From Micrococcales bacterium KH10 (GTDB lineage: Bacteria > Actinomycetota > Actinomycetes > Actinomycetales > Cellulomonadaceae), in assembly GCA_900188465.1 (NCBI GenBank), contig FZPE01000004.1:186001-250000 (forward strand): DNA of 64,000 bases, in the 5' to 3' direction. The translations under genes and the position numbers were made by a program. Below the pieces are notes generated by a model that was given only the letters and a program-made list of their open reading frames with translations, had not been told where the DNA came from and searched no databases. Shown one piece after another: positions 17,407-27,714 of the stretch. Position 1 is the stretch's first letter; each line of letters starts with the position of its first letter.

Positions 17407-18834
17407 TCAATGGGCCGCAGGTGGGCGAGTCATGCTCAGCACGTCAAGAGCGTTATCGAGTTGCTCGACAGTGATCTCGCCACGGTCCACGAAGCCAAGG
17501 TCGAGCACCGCTTGACGGACCGTCACACCATTCGCGACTGCATGCTTGGCGACCTTCGCGGCGGCCTCATAGCCGATCACACGGTTCAGCGGGGTGACGA
17601 TGGACGGGCTGGAGCCAGCGTAGGCCGCGGCGCGGTCAATGTTGGCGACGATCCCGGCAATGGCCTTATCGGCCAGCACCTTCGAAGCATTGGAGAGCAA
17701 TCGAATCGACTCCAAAGTGCCCAGTGCCATCACCGGTATCTGCACGTTCAACTCGAAACTGCCCGATGCGCCAGCCCATGCCACAGTGGCGTCGTTGCCG
17801 ATCACCCGGGCAGCGACCATCAGCACAGCTTCTGGGATCACGGGGTTGACCTTGCCGGGCATGATGGACGAGCCGGGCTGGAGATCAGGTAACTGGATTT
17901 CGGCCAGACCGGTGTTGGGTCCTGAACCCATCCAACGTAAGTCGTTGCAGATCTTGGTCAGAGATACCGCGATAGTGCGCAGCGCGCCGGAAAGCTCGAC
18001 GAGCCCGTCACGAGCGGACTGAGCCTCGAAGTGATCGCGGGCTTCGGTCAACGGCAGGCTTGTGTCCTCACGCAGCAACTCGATGACACGCTGCGGGAAT
18101 CCTGCGGGCGTGTTGATGCCGGTGCCCACAGCGGTACCGCCCAGTGGCACCTCGGCGACCCGCGGCAGTACAGCATTCAGTCGCTCGATCCCGTAGCGAA
18201 TGGCAGCGGCATAGCCACCAAATTCTTGACCGAGGGTCACCGGGGTGGCGTCCATCAGGTGGGTGCGACCGGACTTGACGACCTCGCGGTATTCCGCCGC
18301 CTTCGCTTCTAGCGCGACAGCTAGGTGTTCCAGGGCCGGGATCAGATCGCGGATCACACCCGATGTGGCCGCGACGTGTACCGAGGTGGGGAAAACGTCG
18401 TTGGAGGATTGCGACGCGTTGACGTGGTCGTTCGGGTGAACGTCCCGGCCCAGCGACTGGCTGGCCAGGGTTGCGAGCACCTCGTTGGTGTTCATGTTGG
18501 ACGAGGTTCCAGAGCCAGTCTGGAATACATCGACCGGGAAATGCTCGTCCAAATCGCCGGAGGCAACTCGATCTGCGGCGGCCACGATCGCATCGGCAAT
18601 GTCACGATCGATCACGCCCAACTCGGCGTTGGCGTGTGCGGCGGCTTTCTTGACCCGCGCTAGCGCTTCGATGTGGCCGCGTTCCAGCGGAGTGCCGGAA
18701 ATGGGGAAGTTCTCCACGGCACGTTGGGTCTGGGCGCGATAGAGCGCATGTGCGGGTACCCGCACCTCGCCCATAGTGTCGTGTTCAATCCGAAACTGAC
18801 CGGCTGCGTCGGCGGCTTGTGACGAGATGCTCAT
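17407..18834 (-). CDS. fumC: Class II fumarate hydratase
   Basis: The 475-residue enzyme interconverts fumarate and malate in the TCA cycle. The family signature [12 protein letters not shown] and the conserved blocks [25 protein letters not shown] and [17 protein letters not shown] are complete, and the length is normal for the homotetrameric, iron-free class II form. It lies in a minus-strand row of housekeeping genes between carbonic anhydrase and the MMPL transporter. Confidence 0.97.
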   Translation of the reverse strand: MSISSQAADAAGQFRIEHDTMGEVRVPAHALYRAQTQRAVENFPISGTPLERGHIEALARVKKAAAHANAELGVIDRDIADAIVAAADRVASGDLDEHFPVDVFQTGSGTSSNMNTNEVLATLASQSLGRDVHPNDHVNASQSSNDVFPTSVHVAATSGVIRDLIPALEHLAVALEAKAAEYREVVKSGRTHLMDATPVTLGQEFGGYAAAIRYGIERLNAVLPRVAEVPLGGTAVGTGINTPAGFPQRVIELLREDTSLPLTEARDHFEAQSARDGLVELSGALRTIAVSLTKICNDLRWMGSGPNTGLAEIQLPDLQPGSSIMPGKVNPVIPEAVLMVAARVIGNDATVAWAGASGSFELNVQIPVMALGTLESIRLLSNASKVLADKAIAGIVANIDRAAAYAGSSPSIVTPLNRVIGYEAAAKVAKHAVANGVTVRQAVLDLGFVDRGEITVEQLDNALDVLSMTRPPAAH

Positions 18835-18930
18835 GGACTACATCGTGCACCACAAGTGCGGCCGATAGCCAACTGCCGGGCAACTCGTCCCAAATCCGGC
18901 AACCGGGACGGACACCGAACGGGGAGGAGC

Positions 18931-19572
18931 TCAGTCGATGGGGCCGCGTGAATCGAGCATGGATATTTCGCCATCGCGAAGCGCGTATTCGACTCCGACG
19001 ATGGCACAGCGTCCCTCGTCGACCGCTGTGGCTAACTGCGCTGAATAGGTGTACAACTGGTCGACCGTGTTGCGGACGTGTTCGCGTCCCAGCTCTACCC
19101 TGTCGAGCGCCAACCCGCCCTTGCTCTCGTTGCCGGTACGAACAATCGACGGCAACACGCGGTCCACGACGGCGCGCACAAAACCATTGGCATGATGTCC
19201 AGTGGTCAAAGCCTCGTGGGCGGCCGCGATCGCTCCGCAGTTGTCGTGAGCCAGTACCACAACCAGCGAGGCTCCGAGTATTTCGACACCGTATTCGATG
19301 GATCCGATTACGGTGGTGTCGAGTACGTGCCCCGCGGTGCGTACGACGAAGACGTCACCGAGACCCTTGTCAAAGATGATTTCAGCGGCCACTCGTGAAT
19401 CGGAGCATCCGAAGATCACGGCGAAAGGGGACTGCGCGGCTGCCAATTCATGGCGACGGGCGACATCCTGCGATGGATGGGCCATCTCGCCCGATATGAA
19501 ACGTTCGTTGCCTTCACGTAGTGATGCCCAAGCTTCGGCTGGTGTCATACGGGGTTCGAACGTTTCGGTCAT
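18931..19572 (-). CDS. Beta-class carbonic anhydrase
   Basis: The 213-residue enzyme hydrates CO2 to bicarbonate. The zinc ligands are visible: Cys of FGCSDSRV with its Asp-Arg dyad, and His and Cys of VLAHDNCGA. The family block VVRTAGHVLD is also present. The ATG at 19572 is chosen over the TTG one codon upstream because AGGAG lies 8 nt before it. It is 96 bp upstream of fumC on the same strand and 30 bp behind the sugar kinase, so it is probably transcribed with neighbours. Confidence 0.93.
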   Translation of the reverse strand: MTETFEPRMTPAEAWASLREGNERFISGEMAHPSQDVARRHELAAAQSPFAVIFGCSDSRVAAEIIFDKGLGDVFVVRTAGHVLDTTVIGSIEYGVEILGASLVVVLAHDNCGAIAAAHEALTTGHHANGFVRAVVDRVLPSIVRTGNESKGGLALDRVELGREHVRNTVDQLYTYSAQLATAVDEGRCAIVGVEYALRDGEISMLDSRGPID

Positions 19573-19602
19573 CAACGTGCTCCTATAACGGTTGTCTTCG
19601 GT

Positions 19603-20589
19603 TCAGTCGTGCGTGGGCGTCGGCAACTGCAGTCTGGCCTCGATATCGCTCAGACGCGGCATGTTCGCACCCTGCTTCGACAAGGTGTAGGCGCATAACT
19701 GCGCGCACCAGTCCAAAATAGCCTGCAGGGTGGGCTCGTCGATGTTCGCAAGTTCCTCGCGGCGGCCCTTGCCGAGCAATCCAGCCTGACTCAGACCGTC
19801 GATCAGTGCGCCAGTGGCGGCGTCGCCGGCGCCGACTCGGTCCACCACTGTCCAAGCAGCGGTGGGCGTGTGAAGCTTCAGGTTTTCAGTCACGGCCGTA
19901 GCGCCCTGCGGCCCTTGGGTGACCACGACCAGCGATGGGCGGCGTTCCCGCACGATGCGCTGAGCGACCTCGATCGGGTCCGAATACGGGTAAAGCCACA
20001 GCAGGTCAACATCGCTGGCGCGCACTACGTCAGCGGCATCGAAGAATCGCTCAACGCGATGGCGCACCAGATGCGGATCGTCAACCAGGGTGGGCCGGAC
20101 ATTGGGGTCGAAGACCGTCGTCGCGTCACGCGCCCCGCGCAGCAGGTCGTAGACCTTGTCGCTGCCTGGTTCCAAGGTGGCCGCTAGTGATCCCACATGG
20201 ATCACGGAGGTGTCGGTAGAAATTGTCGCCCCGGGAGCCAGATCCCAGGTCAGATCGAAGGTGTAACTGGCAGAGCCGTCGTGGTCGAGCACTGCGGTGG
20301 CCAAAGAGGTACATGGTGCGGCGTCCTCGCCGGAAACGATGCGCACCCCAGAGTCTGTGAGCCAATCGCGCACAATATCGGCGTAGGCATCTTTGCCCAG
20401 CCAGGTGATCAGATCGACGTTGTGACCGAGGCGTCCCAGTGCTATCGCCACGTTGGCAGGTGATCCACCACAGTGCTCACGCACCGTGCCGTCGACCTGT
20501 TGCACGATGTCGATCAAAGCCTCACCAATGACCAGCATCCGGTACGGCGTTGGACGCGGTCCGATCATGGCGGATTCGGCTGGTGTCAT
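19603..20589 (-). CDS. PfkB-family sugar kinase (fructokinase-like)
   Basis: The 328-residue cytoplasmic kinase has both PfkB signatures: the N-terminal GGSPANVAIALGRLG (about 40-55) and the C-terminal DRVGAGDAATGALIDG with the catalytic Asp (about 250-265). Its size and the LVIGEALIDIV start fit fructokinases and related ribokinase-fold enzymes; the sugar cannot be read from the sequence. The ATG at 20589 follows GGAGGACTGAG and lies one base from the xseB stop, so it is coupled to xseB. Confidence 0.88.
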   Translation of the reverse strand: MTPAESAMIGPRPTPYRMLVIGEALIDIVQQVDGTVREHCGGSPANVAIALGRLGHNVDLITWLGKDAYADIVRDWLTDSGVRIVSGEDAAPCTSLATAVLDHDGSASYTFDLTWDLAPGATISTDTSVIHVGSLAATLEPGSDKVYDLLRGARDATTVFDPNVRPTLVDDPHLVRHRVERFFDAADVVRASDVDLLWLYPYSDPIEVAQRIVRERRPSLVVVTQGPQGATAVTENLKLHTPTAAWTVVDRVGAGDAATGALIDGLSQAGLLGKGRREELANIDEPTLQAILDWCAQLCAYTLSKQGANMPRLSDIEARLQLPTPTHD

Positions 20590-20590
20590 C

Positions 20591-20881
20591 TCAGTCCTCC
20601 GATGCGGTGACCTGTGTGATGGATTCAGACTCAGAACGTCCGCGAGCGGCATCCAGGCGAACTCGTGCTTCGTCCAACCATTTTTGACAGTGTGATGCGA
20701 GAGCCTCGCCGCGTTCCCATAGCGTCAACGATTCCTCGAGCGTGCTCGTGCCCGATTCAAGAGAACTGACAATGGCAACGAGTTGATCGCGGGCCTGCTC
20801 ATAACTCAAAGCGGCGATGTCCGAGTTGACCTGCTCTTGACTGCCGCTGTTATCGAGGGGCTTTGACGTCTTGCTCACCAC
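20591..20881 (-). CDS. xseB: Exodeoxyribonuclease VII small subunit
   Basis: The 96-residue product has the XseB core YEQARDQLVAIVSSLESG and TLEESLTLWERGEALA, a two-helix coiled coil that binds in several copies to XseA. Extensions at both ends are low in complexity. It starts with a GTG 59 bp behind xseA and is followed after one base by the sugar kinase. Together with XseA it degrades single-stranded DNA in repair. Confidence 0.93.
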   Translation of the reverse strand: MVSKTSKPLDNSGSQEQVNSDIAALSYEQARDQLVAIVSSLESGTSTLEESLTLWERGEALASHCQKWLDEARVRLDAARGRSESESITQVTASED

Positions 20882-20939
20882 TTAAGTTAACCACTGGTTC
20901 AGGTTTCGTTTGACATCGCGAGCTCGCAGGCGACGGATT

Positions 20940-22208
20940 TCAGGAGGTCACAGTTTCACGCACCGGCTCGCCTTGGGCCTCAAGCACAGTGGCGCTGATG
21001 GAGCCTTGGGCAAGACGGGCATGGATCTGCTGGCTGGTATGGACGAGTTCGGCATTGCGAATGATCGCCCCGTCGCTATCGCGCACGATCGCGTATCCCC
21101 GTTCGAGAGTCTGTGCAGGTGAGAGTGCGCGCACCTGAGCATCCAGCGCGATCAGATCCCGTTCGGCGCGCAACACGGTCGCGTCCAGAGCCGAACGAAG
21201 CCGGTGCAGGGCATCGTCCAGGCGTTGTTCTTGGGTGTCGTAGACAACCTCCGGGTTGGCGATCACTGGTCGAGATCGCAGTTGATCGAGCCGGCGCTCT
21301 TCGCGTTCGATCTGATAATTGACGAGTTCTCCCAGTCGGCTCTTTGCCGCCGCTACCTGTTGCGACTCCTCGTGCAGATCGGGGACGATGCGCTTGGCAG
21401 CATCTGTTGGAGTCGAAGCGCGCAGGTCGGCGACCAGGTCGAGCAGGGGAGTGTCGGTTTCGTGGCCGATGGCGCTGACCACCGGTGTGTGACAGTTGGC
21501 CACTGCGCGCACCAGCGCTTCGTTGGAGAACGGCAGCAGGTCTTCAACAGAGCCACCGCCGCGCGCAATCACGATGACCTCGACATGGTCGAGCTCGTCG
21601 AGCTCTTGGAGCGCTGCGGTGACCTGCGAGACGGCTTGGTTGCCCTGTACCGCGACCTCGCGGGTCTCAAACTCGATGGCAGGCCAACGGGCCGCTGCGT
21701 TGACGTGAACGTCGTGTTCAGCCTTGGATTCGCGGCCGCAGATCAGACCGACCACTTTGGGTGCGAACGGCAGTGGCTTCTTGCGCTCGGCATCGAATAA
21801 GCCCTCGCCGGCGAGCGTGCGGCGCAGTTGTTCGATCCTGGCCAGCAGGTCGCCGACGCCAACCGGCTTGATCTGGTCGGCCTGCATCTGAAACGACCCG
21901 CGCGAACGCCAAAACGACGCCTTGGCATGAACCACGACATGGTCGCCTTCTTGGATCTGCGGCCCGGACTGCAGCACACGACTGTAGATGCTGACTGATA
22001 ACGACTCGTTGACATCCGTATCGCGCAATGTGAGGAACGCCATGCCGGAGCCGGGACGCCGGTTGAGCTGGACGATCTGCCCTTCGATCCACACCGGTGA
22101 CATCCGTGCGATGTACTCTTCGATTTTCGCGGACAGCAGTCTTACCGGCCAGGGCTGGTCAGCGGTTGTTTCGTTGGCGCGGGTAGGCAACGGCTGTGGA
22201 TCGGTCAT
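20940..22208 (-). CDS. xseA: Exodeoxyribonuclease VII large subunit
   Basis: The 422-residue nuclease has an N-terminal OB fold (about 20-115: VWIEGQIVQL...FLTLRD) and the catalytic core with VIVIARGGGSVEDLLPFSNE and SAIGHETDTPLLDLVADLRASTPT, followed by a long coiled coil (about 270-370) that docks XseB. The start is 6 nt behind a -10-like TAGGTT, with no ribosome-binding site, so the message may be leaderless. It diverges from ispH. Confidence 0.96.
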   Translation of the reverse strand: MTDPQPLPTRANETTADQPWPVRLLSAKIEEYIARMSPVWIEGQIVQLNRRPGSGMAFLTLRDTDVNESLSVSIYSRVLQSGPQIQEGDHVVVHAKASFWRSRGSFQMQADQIKPVGVGDLLARIEQLRRTLAGEGLFDAERKKPLPFAPKVVGLICGRESKAEHDVHVNAAARWPAIEFETREVAVQGNQAVSQVTAALQELDELDHVEVIVIARGGGSVEDLLPFSNEALVRAVANCHTPVVSAIGHETDTPLLDLVADLRASTPTDAAKRIVPDLHEESQQVAAAKSRLGELVNYQIEREERRLDQLRSRPVIANPEVVYDTQEQRLDDALHRLRSALDATVLRAERDLIALDAQVRALSPAQTLERGYAIVRDSDGAIIRNAELVHTSQQIHARLAQGSISATVLEAQGEPVRETVTS

Positions 22209-22307
22209 GACACTAACCTAGCGTCCGGCTGTGACAACGGTGGTGGCTGCGGTGGCGACGGTGGTGGTGGCTGCGGAATCCTCAGCGATGCCGGATAGAG
22301 TAATGGG
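22209..22307. promoter_or_regulatory. Divergent xseA/ispH promoter region with likely leaderless starts
   Basis: TAGAGT (22296-22301) lies 6 nt before the GTG of ispH, and TAGGTT on the minus strand lies 6 nt before the ATG of xseA. Neither start has a ribosome-binding site. Between them is a run of GGTGGTGGCTGCGGT-like units (about 22230-22276), a simple degenerate repeat with no clear meaning. Confidence 0.6.
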
Positions 22308-23327
22308 GTGACTTCTTCTGCAACGAAACGGGTGCTGCTGGCCGCGCCGCGCGGTTATTGCGCCGGGGTGGACCGGGCGGTTGTCGCTGTCGAACAGGCA
22401 TTGGAGCATTATGGTGCTCCGGTGTACGTCCGCAAGGAGATCGTTCACAACAAGTACGTGGTTTCGACCCTGGCGAAGCGCGGCGCGATCTTTGTCGACG
22501 ACACTGACGAGGTTCCCGCTGGTGCTCGTGTGGTGTTCTCCGCCCACGGTGTTTCCCCTGCTGTGCACCAGGCAGCGGAAGAACGTGAACTCAAGACCAT
22601 CGACGCCACCTGTCCGCTAGTGACGAAGGTCCACAAAGAGGCAGTTCGTTTCGCTAAGGACGACTACGACATCTTGCTGATTGGTCATGAGGGCCATGAG
22701 GAAGTCGAGGGAACGTACGGCGAAGCTCCGGAGCACATCCAGGTGGTCAACTCTCCCGATGACGTCGACAAAGTCGTGGTGCGCGACCCGGACAAAGTGG
22801 TGTGGATTTCACAGACAACACTGTCGGTAGACGAGACGATGGAAACGGTGCGCCGGTTGCGCGAACTGTTCCCGTCGTTGCAGGACCCGCCCAGCGACGA
22901 CATTTGCTATGCGACACAGAACCGTCAGGTGGCAGTGAAGAAACTGGCTCCGGAATGTGATCTGGTGATCGTGGTGGGTTCGGCGAACTCGTCCAACTCG
23001 GTACGGTTGGTGGAGGTCGCGCTCGAAGCGGGCGCTCGATCTTCTTACCGGGTCGATGGGATCGGCGAACTCAAGGATGAATGGTTCGAGGGCGTCTCAA
23101 CGGTGGGGGTCACCTCGGGTGCCTCGGTTCCAGAGATCCTTGTCGAGGAACTGATCACAGCGTTAGGCGAACGAGGCTACGGTGAGGTCCAAGAGGTACG
23201 CACCGCCACGGAGGACCTGATGTTCTCGCTGCCGCGCGAGTTGCGTGCCGACCTGAAGAAGGCGGGCCAAGGCCCGTCTCGTCCCCGGCGCGAAGGCCGA
23301 CGTTCATTGAACGTCGAGCCGGTGTGA
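22308..23327 (+). CDS. ispH: 4-hydroxy-3-methylbut-2-enyl diphosphate reductase
   Basis: The 339-residue iron-sulfur enzyme makes IPP and DMAPP, the last step of the MEP pathway. The three Cys ligands of the cluster are in [21 protein letters not shown] and [10 protein letters not shown], and the SxN motif is in SANSSNS. The C-terminal 30 residues are basic and specific to actinobacterial forms. A GTG start sits just behind a -10 box. The gene is followed after 21 bp by an ABC exporter. Confidence 0.97.
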   Translation: MTSSATKRVLLAAPRGYCAGVDRAVVAVEQALEHYGAPVYVRKEIVHNKYVVSTLAKRGAIFVDDTDEVPAGARVVFSAHGVSPAVHQAAEERELKTIDATCPLVTKVHKEAVRFAKDDYDILLIGHEGHEEVEGTYGEAPEHIQVVNSPDDVDKVVVRDPDKVVWISQTTLSVDETMETVRRLRELFPSLQDPPSDDICYATQNRQVAVKKLAPECDLVIVVGSANSSNSVRLVEVALEAGARSSYRVDGIGELKDEWFEGVSTVGVTSGASVPEILVEELITALGERGYGEVQEVRTATEDLMFSLPRELRADLKKAGQGPSRPRREGRRSLNVEPV

Positions 23328-23348
23328 CCAGGGAAATTTGACGAGTCG

Positions 23349-24113
23349 ATGATGACTGACACCCCAGTTGCGCTCGCAGTGCGCGGATTGGCGAAGAGTT
23401 TCGGCCCCAAGGTTGCGGTCGCAGGGATCGACCTTGACGTGCCGACCGGGTCGTTTTACGGGCTGGTGGGGCCGAACGGGGCTGGGAAGACCACCACGTT
23501 GTCCATGGCCTCCGGCCTGCTGCGCCCGGACATGGGGGAGGTGTTCGTCCAGGGACGCAACCTGTGGCACAACCTCGCCGAGGCCAAACGCATGCTCGGT
23601 ATCCTGCCTGATGGTGCGCAGCTTTTCGACCGGCTCACCGGGGCGCAACTGGTCACCTATGCGGGGTTGCTTCAGGGACTGGAGCGAGATGAGGCAGATC
23701 GGCGCCGCGATGAGTTGTTCGAAGTGCTGGGGTTGACCGAGGCAGCGGGGCAACTCGTCGTTGACTATTCCGCCGGCATGACGAAGAAGGTGTCACTGGC
23801 CTGCGCGCTGGTGCATGCACCGAAGATCCTGCTGCTCGATGAGCCATTTGAGGCCGTTGACCCGGTTTCGGCCACGGTGATCCGTTCGATTTTGGTTGAT
23901 TTCACACATGCCGGAGGCACTGTGGTGGTTTCGAGTCATGTGATGGACTTGGTGCAGCGCATGTGTGACCACGTTGCGATCATCTTCGAAGGTCAGGTCA
24001 AGGCAGCGGGCACTTTGGATCAGGTTCGCGCAGGGGTGAGCCTGGAGGAGCGTTTCGTCGACATTGTCGGTGGTTTGCCGCAGCGATCGGGGCTGGGATG
24101 GTTACTGTCCTAG
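23349..24113 (+). CDS. ABC transporter ATP-binding protein
   Basis: The 254-residue ATPase has Walker A GPNGAGKTTT (about 41), a degenerate signature DYSAGMTKKVSLA in place of LSGGQ, Walker B KILLLDEPF and a switch His (VVSSH). This form is typical of ABC-2 exporters in actinobacteria. Its end overlaps the start of the permease gene by 16 nt. Together they should form an exporter of unknown substrate. Confidence 0.92.
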   Translation: MMTDTPVALAVRGLAKSFGPKVAVAGIDLDVPTGSFYGLVGPNGAGKTTTLSMASGLLRPDMGEVFVQGRNLWHNLAEAKRMLGILPDGAQLFDRLTGAQLVTYAGLLQGLERDEADRRRDELFEVLGLTEAAGQLVVDYSAGMTKKVSLACALVHAPKILLLDEPFEAVDPVSATVIRSILVDFTHAGGTVVVSSHVMDLVQRMCDHVAIIFEGQVKAAGTLDQVRAGVSLEERFVDIVGGLPQRSGLGWLLS

Positions 24114-25666
24114 TCCGGCTGAAACTGGCACTGCTTGCCAACGCATTTCGGCGCTCAGCGTGGCAGGTGGTCGGCATCTGCTTGGCTATCTTCTATGGGC
24201 TTTCATTGGCGGCCGCGCAGTTGGCGTCGATTCCGTTGCTGGCGCGCCAGGATCCGGAGTTCATCGAGAGCGCTTGGGTGATTGCGGGAACCATGGTGGT
24301 GCTGGGCTGGATGATGGTCCCGATCATCTCCATGGGTGCTGACATGACGCTTGATCCGCGCAGGTTTGCGATCTATGGGGTGACGGCACGGTCATTGATG
24401 CCGGGGCTCGGGATTGCAACACTGGTGGGGGTTCCGGGTGTTGTCACGGTGGTGCTGTCGTTGGCGAATTCGCAGATCTGGCGGCAATACGGAATCGGTG
24501 TGGTGGTCTGGGCCGCGGTTTGTGCGGCGTTTGCAGTGCTGCTGTGCGTGGTTGGTTCTCGGGTGTCGACTATTTGGGCAGGGCGGCTGCTGGGCTCGCG
24601 ATGGGCCAAGGTGTTGATCGGTGCGGCTGTCGTGCTGCCGGTAGCCGCGGCTATTGGTTTGATCGCTCGACGCGGGACCTCGGGCCGACTGGAGATCGAC
24701 GCGACGATTCTGCCGCAGATCGCCGATTGGCTCGCTTGGACACCGTTGGGTGCTCCCTGGGGAGTCACCGCATCTATCGCCCGTGGTCAGTATGGTGCGG
24801 CCACTTACCAGGGTTTGCTGACCTTGGTCACGTTGGTACTGCTGGTCTTGGCTTGGTGGTGGGGGCTACGCGCAACGATGGAGCAGCCGCAGCAGACCCG
24901 ATTGTCGTCTGGGCGGTTGACGCTGGGCGTGTTCGAGCGTGCCAGGTCCGACCTGGCAGCCGTGGTTGCGCGGTGCACGACGTATTGGCTGCGGGATGCG
25001 CGGTATGCGGCGGGTCTTGCGATGGTGCCGATCATTCCGTTGTTCTTCTACTTGACCACCGGTGGGCGTGGCGCTGGAATGCTTGCTCTAGGTCCTTGTC
25101 TGGTGTTTTTGATCACGTGGTCGATCTCAGCGGATGTGGCTTATGACGGCAGCGCGTTCTGGCTGCATCTTGCGACTGGAGTTCGAGGTTGGGTCGACCG
25201 GGTTGGTCGAGTAGCGGCAGCGCTGATGTTCGCATTCCCGTTGGGAATGGCCGGTGCGTTTGGGTCGCTGTGGGCGACGGGGCGTTGGGATGCGACGGCC
25301 GCGACAGTGGGGCTGACGCTCGGGGTGATGTTCATCTCGGTGGGGTTGGCAAGCGTTTTGTCTGCAGTGTTCGTGTATCCGGTTCCTGCGGCGGGGGAGA
25401 ACCCGTTCTCTGCGCCGTCGGGCAGCTCGGCTGTGAACCTGATGACTCAACTGGTGGGGTGGGCTGCGCTGATGCTGTGCTCGGCTCCTATCGTCGTCAC
25501 GGGCTATTTGGCTATCAACCGCGCTAGCGGGGCGTTGGGCTGGCTGACGCTCGTGGCCGGTGTGGTCTTTGGTGGTTTGTTCTTGGCGCTGGGCGTCCTC
25601 CTTGGCGGGCGACTGATCGATCGGGGTGGACCGGATCTTTATGCGCGTACCGTGGCTGTGCGCTAG
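24098..25666 (+). CDS. ABC-2-type transporter permease
   Basis: The 522-residue protein is almost entirely hydrophobic, with about 12 membrane segments and few charged loops. It starts at ATG 24098 inside the end of the ATPase gene, so the two are coupled. Length and layout fit the large permeases found beside DYSAGM-type ATPases. Substrate unknown. The gene ends 76 bp before the convergent rmuC gene. Confidence 0.85.
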   Translation: MVTVLVRLKLALLANAFRRSAWQVVGICLAIFYGLSLAAAQLASIPLLARQDPEFIESAWVIAGTMVVLGWMMVPIISMGADMTLDPRRFAIYGVTARSLMPGLGIATLVGVPGVVTVVLSLANSQIWRQYGIGVVVWAAVCAAFAVLLCVVGSRVSTIWAGRLLGSRWAKVLIGAAVVLPVAAAIGLIARRGTSGRLEIDATILPQIADWLAWTPLGAPWGVTASIARGQYGAATYQGLLTLVTLVLLVLAWWWGLRATMEQPQQTRLSSGRLTLGVFERARSDLAAVVARCTTYWLRDARYAAGLAMVPIIPLFFYLTTGGRGAGMLALGPCLVFLITWSISADVAYDGSAFWLHLATGVRGWVDRVGRVAAALMFAFPLGMAGAFGSLWATGRWDATAATVGLTLGVMFISVGLASVLSAVFVYPVPAAGENPFSAPSGSSAVNLMTQLVGWAALMLCSAPIVVTGYLAINRASGALGWLTLVAGVVFGGLFLALGVLLGGRLIDRGGPDLYARTVAVR

Positions 25667-25742
25667 CGCCGGTGCTCGCCTGCCTGCACGACTGCACTGT
25701 GGTTGTGTTGGCGCCGGTGCCCGACTGTGCTGTGGCGGCGGG

Positions 25743-27005
25743 CTAGTCGGCAGGCTCTGCGTGCAGGTCGGGTTTGTGTGCTGGTGTGGCGAGCACTTCG
25801 AGCGGTGGCGGGGTCTCGATAGGCGCGTCGATCCCTTGCAGTTCAGCGAACCGGCGTGCTTGTGTCACTACGGTGCGGTCCAGTGAGTTGTTGAACTTGT
25901 TGAAGGACTCGACGGTCGCGTTCAGTTTCTTTGACATGTCGGTGAGGTGTCGGCCCATCGTCCCGAGCCGTTTATGCAGTTCGGCTCCCGCAGTGAATAT
26001 CTGCTGTGCATTGGATGCAAGTTGTTCTTGCCGCCAGGTGTAAGCGACTGTGCGCAGCAGTGCCACGAGTGTGGCCGGGGTGGCGATCACAACGTTCTTC
26101 GCGAATGAGTGCTCAAGCAACGATGGGTCGCGTTCCATTGCCGCTTGCAGGAAGGTTTCAGCGGGCAGGAACATCACGACGAACTCTGGCGTGGACTCGA
26201 ACTGTTGCCAATACGCTTTGGCTCCAAGCTGATCGATATGGGTGCGCACCTGGCGGGCATGCGCGTCGAGGCGTGCGGTGCGAGTGGGTTCGTCGCGAGC
26301 ATCCATCGCTTCGAGATATCCGCTGAAGGCGACCTTCGCATCAACCACCACGTCCTTGTTGCCAGGCAGATGAACCACCATGTCGGGGCGCAGTGTGCCG
26401 TCGTCTGTTGTGACTGAGGTCTGCTCGTCGAAATCAACGTGGGCGAGCATCCCGGCAGCCTCGACCACTCGTCGCAGTTGCAACTCGCCCCACCGGCCGC
26501 GCACCTGCGGTGCCCGCAACGCGGTGACCAGTTGGCTCGTTTCGGTCCGCAATCGGTCAGAAGCCTCGCGCATGGTCGTCAACTGTTGTTGCAGGGCGGC
26601 GTTGGCCTCTAGGCGTGCTCTTTCCGCCGTGGTGACTTCTCGTTTGACCTCGATCAGAGTGTTTTGGAGCGGATCGACCATGGCTTTGAGTGCGAGTTCG
26701 CGTTTCTCCAACGTGGCGTCAGCGGTCTGACGTTCCCGCTTGAAACGCTCATCGGCCAGGTCGAGCAACGATTTTTGCGATTGTTCCAACACCCTGGCTG
26801 AAAGCGACTCAAACTCGTGAACCAGTCGTTGTCGATCCTGGGTGAGCGCGGCCAGTTGCTGCGCAGTCGCGTCGCGCTGTGCAGCCACCTGAGCAAGTTT
26901 GGTCGCTGTGCTGGTGCGTTCGCCCGCTGATTGTGAGCGTGCCACCAGCCACCCGACAACGAACCCGAGCGCCACACCGACGATGATTGCGATGAGTATC
27001 TCCAT
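25743..27005 (-). CDS. rmuC: DNA recombination protein RmuC
   Basis: The 420-residue product has an N-terminal membrane anchor (about 3-23, ILIAIIVGVALGFVVGWLV), a long coiled coil (about 30-165) and the RmuC nuclease-like domain with RGRWGELQLRRVVE, RPDMVVHLPG and VVVDAKVAFSGYLEA. The anchor and domain order match RmuC, which limits inversions and may cut DNA. The ATG at 27005 is chosen because the frame upstream of it has no coherent protein sequence. Confidence 0.94.
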   Translation of the reverse strand: MEILIAIIVGVALGFVVGWLVARSQSAGERTSTATKLAQVAAQRDATAQQLAALTQDRQRLVHEFESLSARVLEQSQKSLLDLADERFKRERQTADATLEKRELALKAMVDPLQNTLIEVKREVTTAERARLEANAALQQQLTTMREASDRLRTETSQLVTALRAPQVRGRWGELQLRRVVEAAGMLAHVDFDEQTSVTTDDGTLRPDMVVHLPGNKDVVVDAKVAFSGYLEAMDARDEPTRTARLDAHARQVRTHIDQLGAKAYWQQFESTPEFVVMFLPAETFLQAAMERDPSLLEHSFAKNVVIATPATLVALLRTVAYTWRQEQLASNAQQIFTAGAELHKRLGTMGRHLTDMSKKLNATVESFNKFNNSLDRTVVTQARRFAELQGIDAPIETPPPLEVLATPAHKPDLHAEPAD

Positions 27006-27154
27006 GTATACAGCACACCACGACCCTGTGACATTACATTTCAACGGTCCGCACCAGTCGGCCGCATCCTTCGTCCGGCAAATGAAACATACCGGGCTTG
27101 AAACTTTGAGTTGCGGTAGGCTCAGGCTCGTACTCCTGAGCGTAAGGAACTCAC

Positions 27155-27625
27155 GTGGCAACCATGTGGCGGTTCATTCACCCTCACCAGCTCATGCGGC
27201 TCGTCGCGGCGAGTTTCGTCGCGGCCGTCATCGGCACGATTGTCTTGCTCGTTCTTCCGTACACGGAGTTTCACGCACAGGCGGTGTATGAAAGTTTCGT
27301 TCTAACGGCGCAAGTCGCATTGCCCGCCATCTGGATGCTCGCCTGGCCGGTCGACGTTCTGACTCATAGGCGTGCATGGTCAACCCAAATGTGGCTGATG
27401 ACAGGTATCGGCGCGCTCGCAGGAGCCGTCTGGATGCTCCCGATCTTGTTCGCGGAAGGCTGGAGTGAAGGTGGCTTCTCTATCCTCAGTCTTTTCATGC
27501 TGGTGTACTCAGTGCCGCCTGCCGCAGTCACCGCGTTACTTACGTTCCTGGTCGTAGACCGCTGGGTCGATAACCGGAAACTGATCTATGTGACCGGTCC
27601 GCTGTGCCTAGCCATTGTTCTATGA
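27155..27625 (+). CDS. Four-helix membrane protein of unknown function
   Basis: The 156-residue product has four hydrophobic segments (about 16-37, 48-65, 83-103 and 111-131) and no recognised motif. The GTG at 27155 has AAGGAA 7-8 nt upstream. It stands alone between divergent rmuC and the convergent sigma-factor gene. A role cannot be given; sensors and small permease-like proteins of this size are common in actinobacteria. Confidence 0.7.
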   Translation: MATMWRFIHPHQLMRLVAASFVAAVIGTIVLLVLPYTEFHAQAVYESFVLTAQVALPAIWMLAWPVDVLTHRRAWSTQMWLMTGIGALAGAVWMLPILFAEGWSEGGFSILSLFMLVYSVPPAAVTALLTFLVVDRWVDNRKLIYVTGPLCLAIVL

Positions 27626-27671
27626 GCCAACTGGATCTATCCGTATGACTGGTACTGATCGCGCGCGCCGT

Positions 27672-27702
27672 TGGGGCACCGCCACTTGCAGGCGATGCCC
27701 CA
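27672..27702. terminator. Stem-loop between convergent genes
   Basis: TGGGGCA (27672-27678) pairs with TGCCCCA (27696-27702), and after one C-A mismatch CGCC pairs with GGCG around a 7-nt loop. It lies between the ends of the membrane protein gene and the sigma-factor gene and may serve both. Confidence 0.65.
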
Positions 27703-27714
27703 GGACCAGTTCGG

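Noticed and set aside
22225-22280. Short GGTGGTGGCTGCGGT-like repeats, considered as a CRISPR or tandem-repeat locus
   Set aside because: Units are short, irregular and contiguous, without spacers.
27098-27122. TTGAAA and TAGGCT as a promoter for the membrane protein gene
   Set aside because: The spacer is only 13 bp, too short for a usual sigma-70 promoter.
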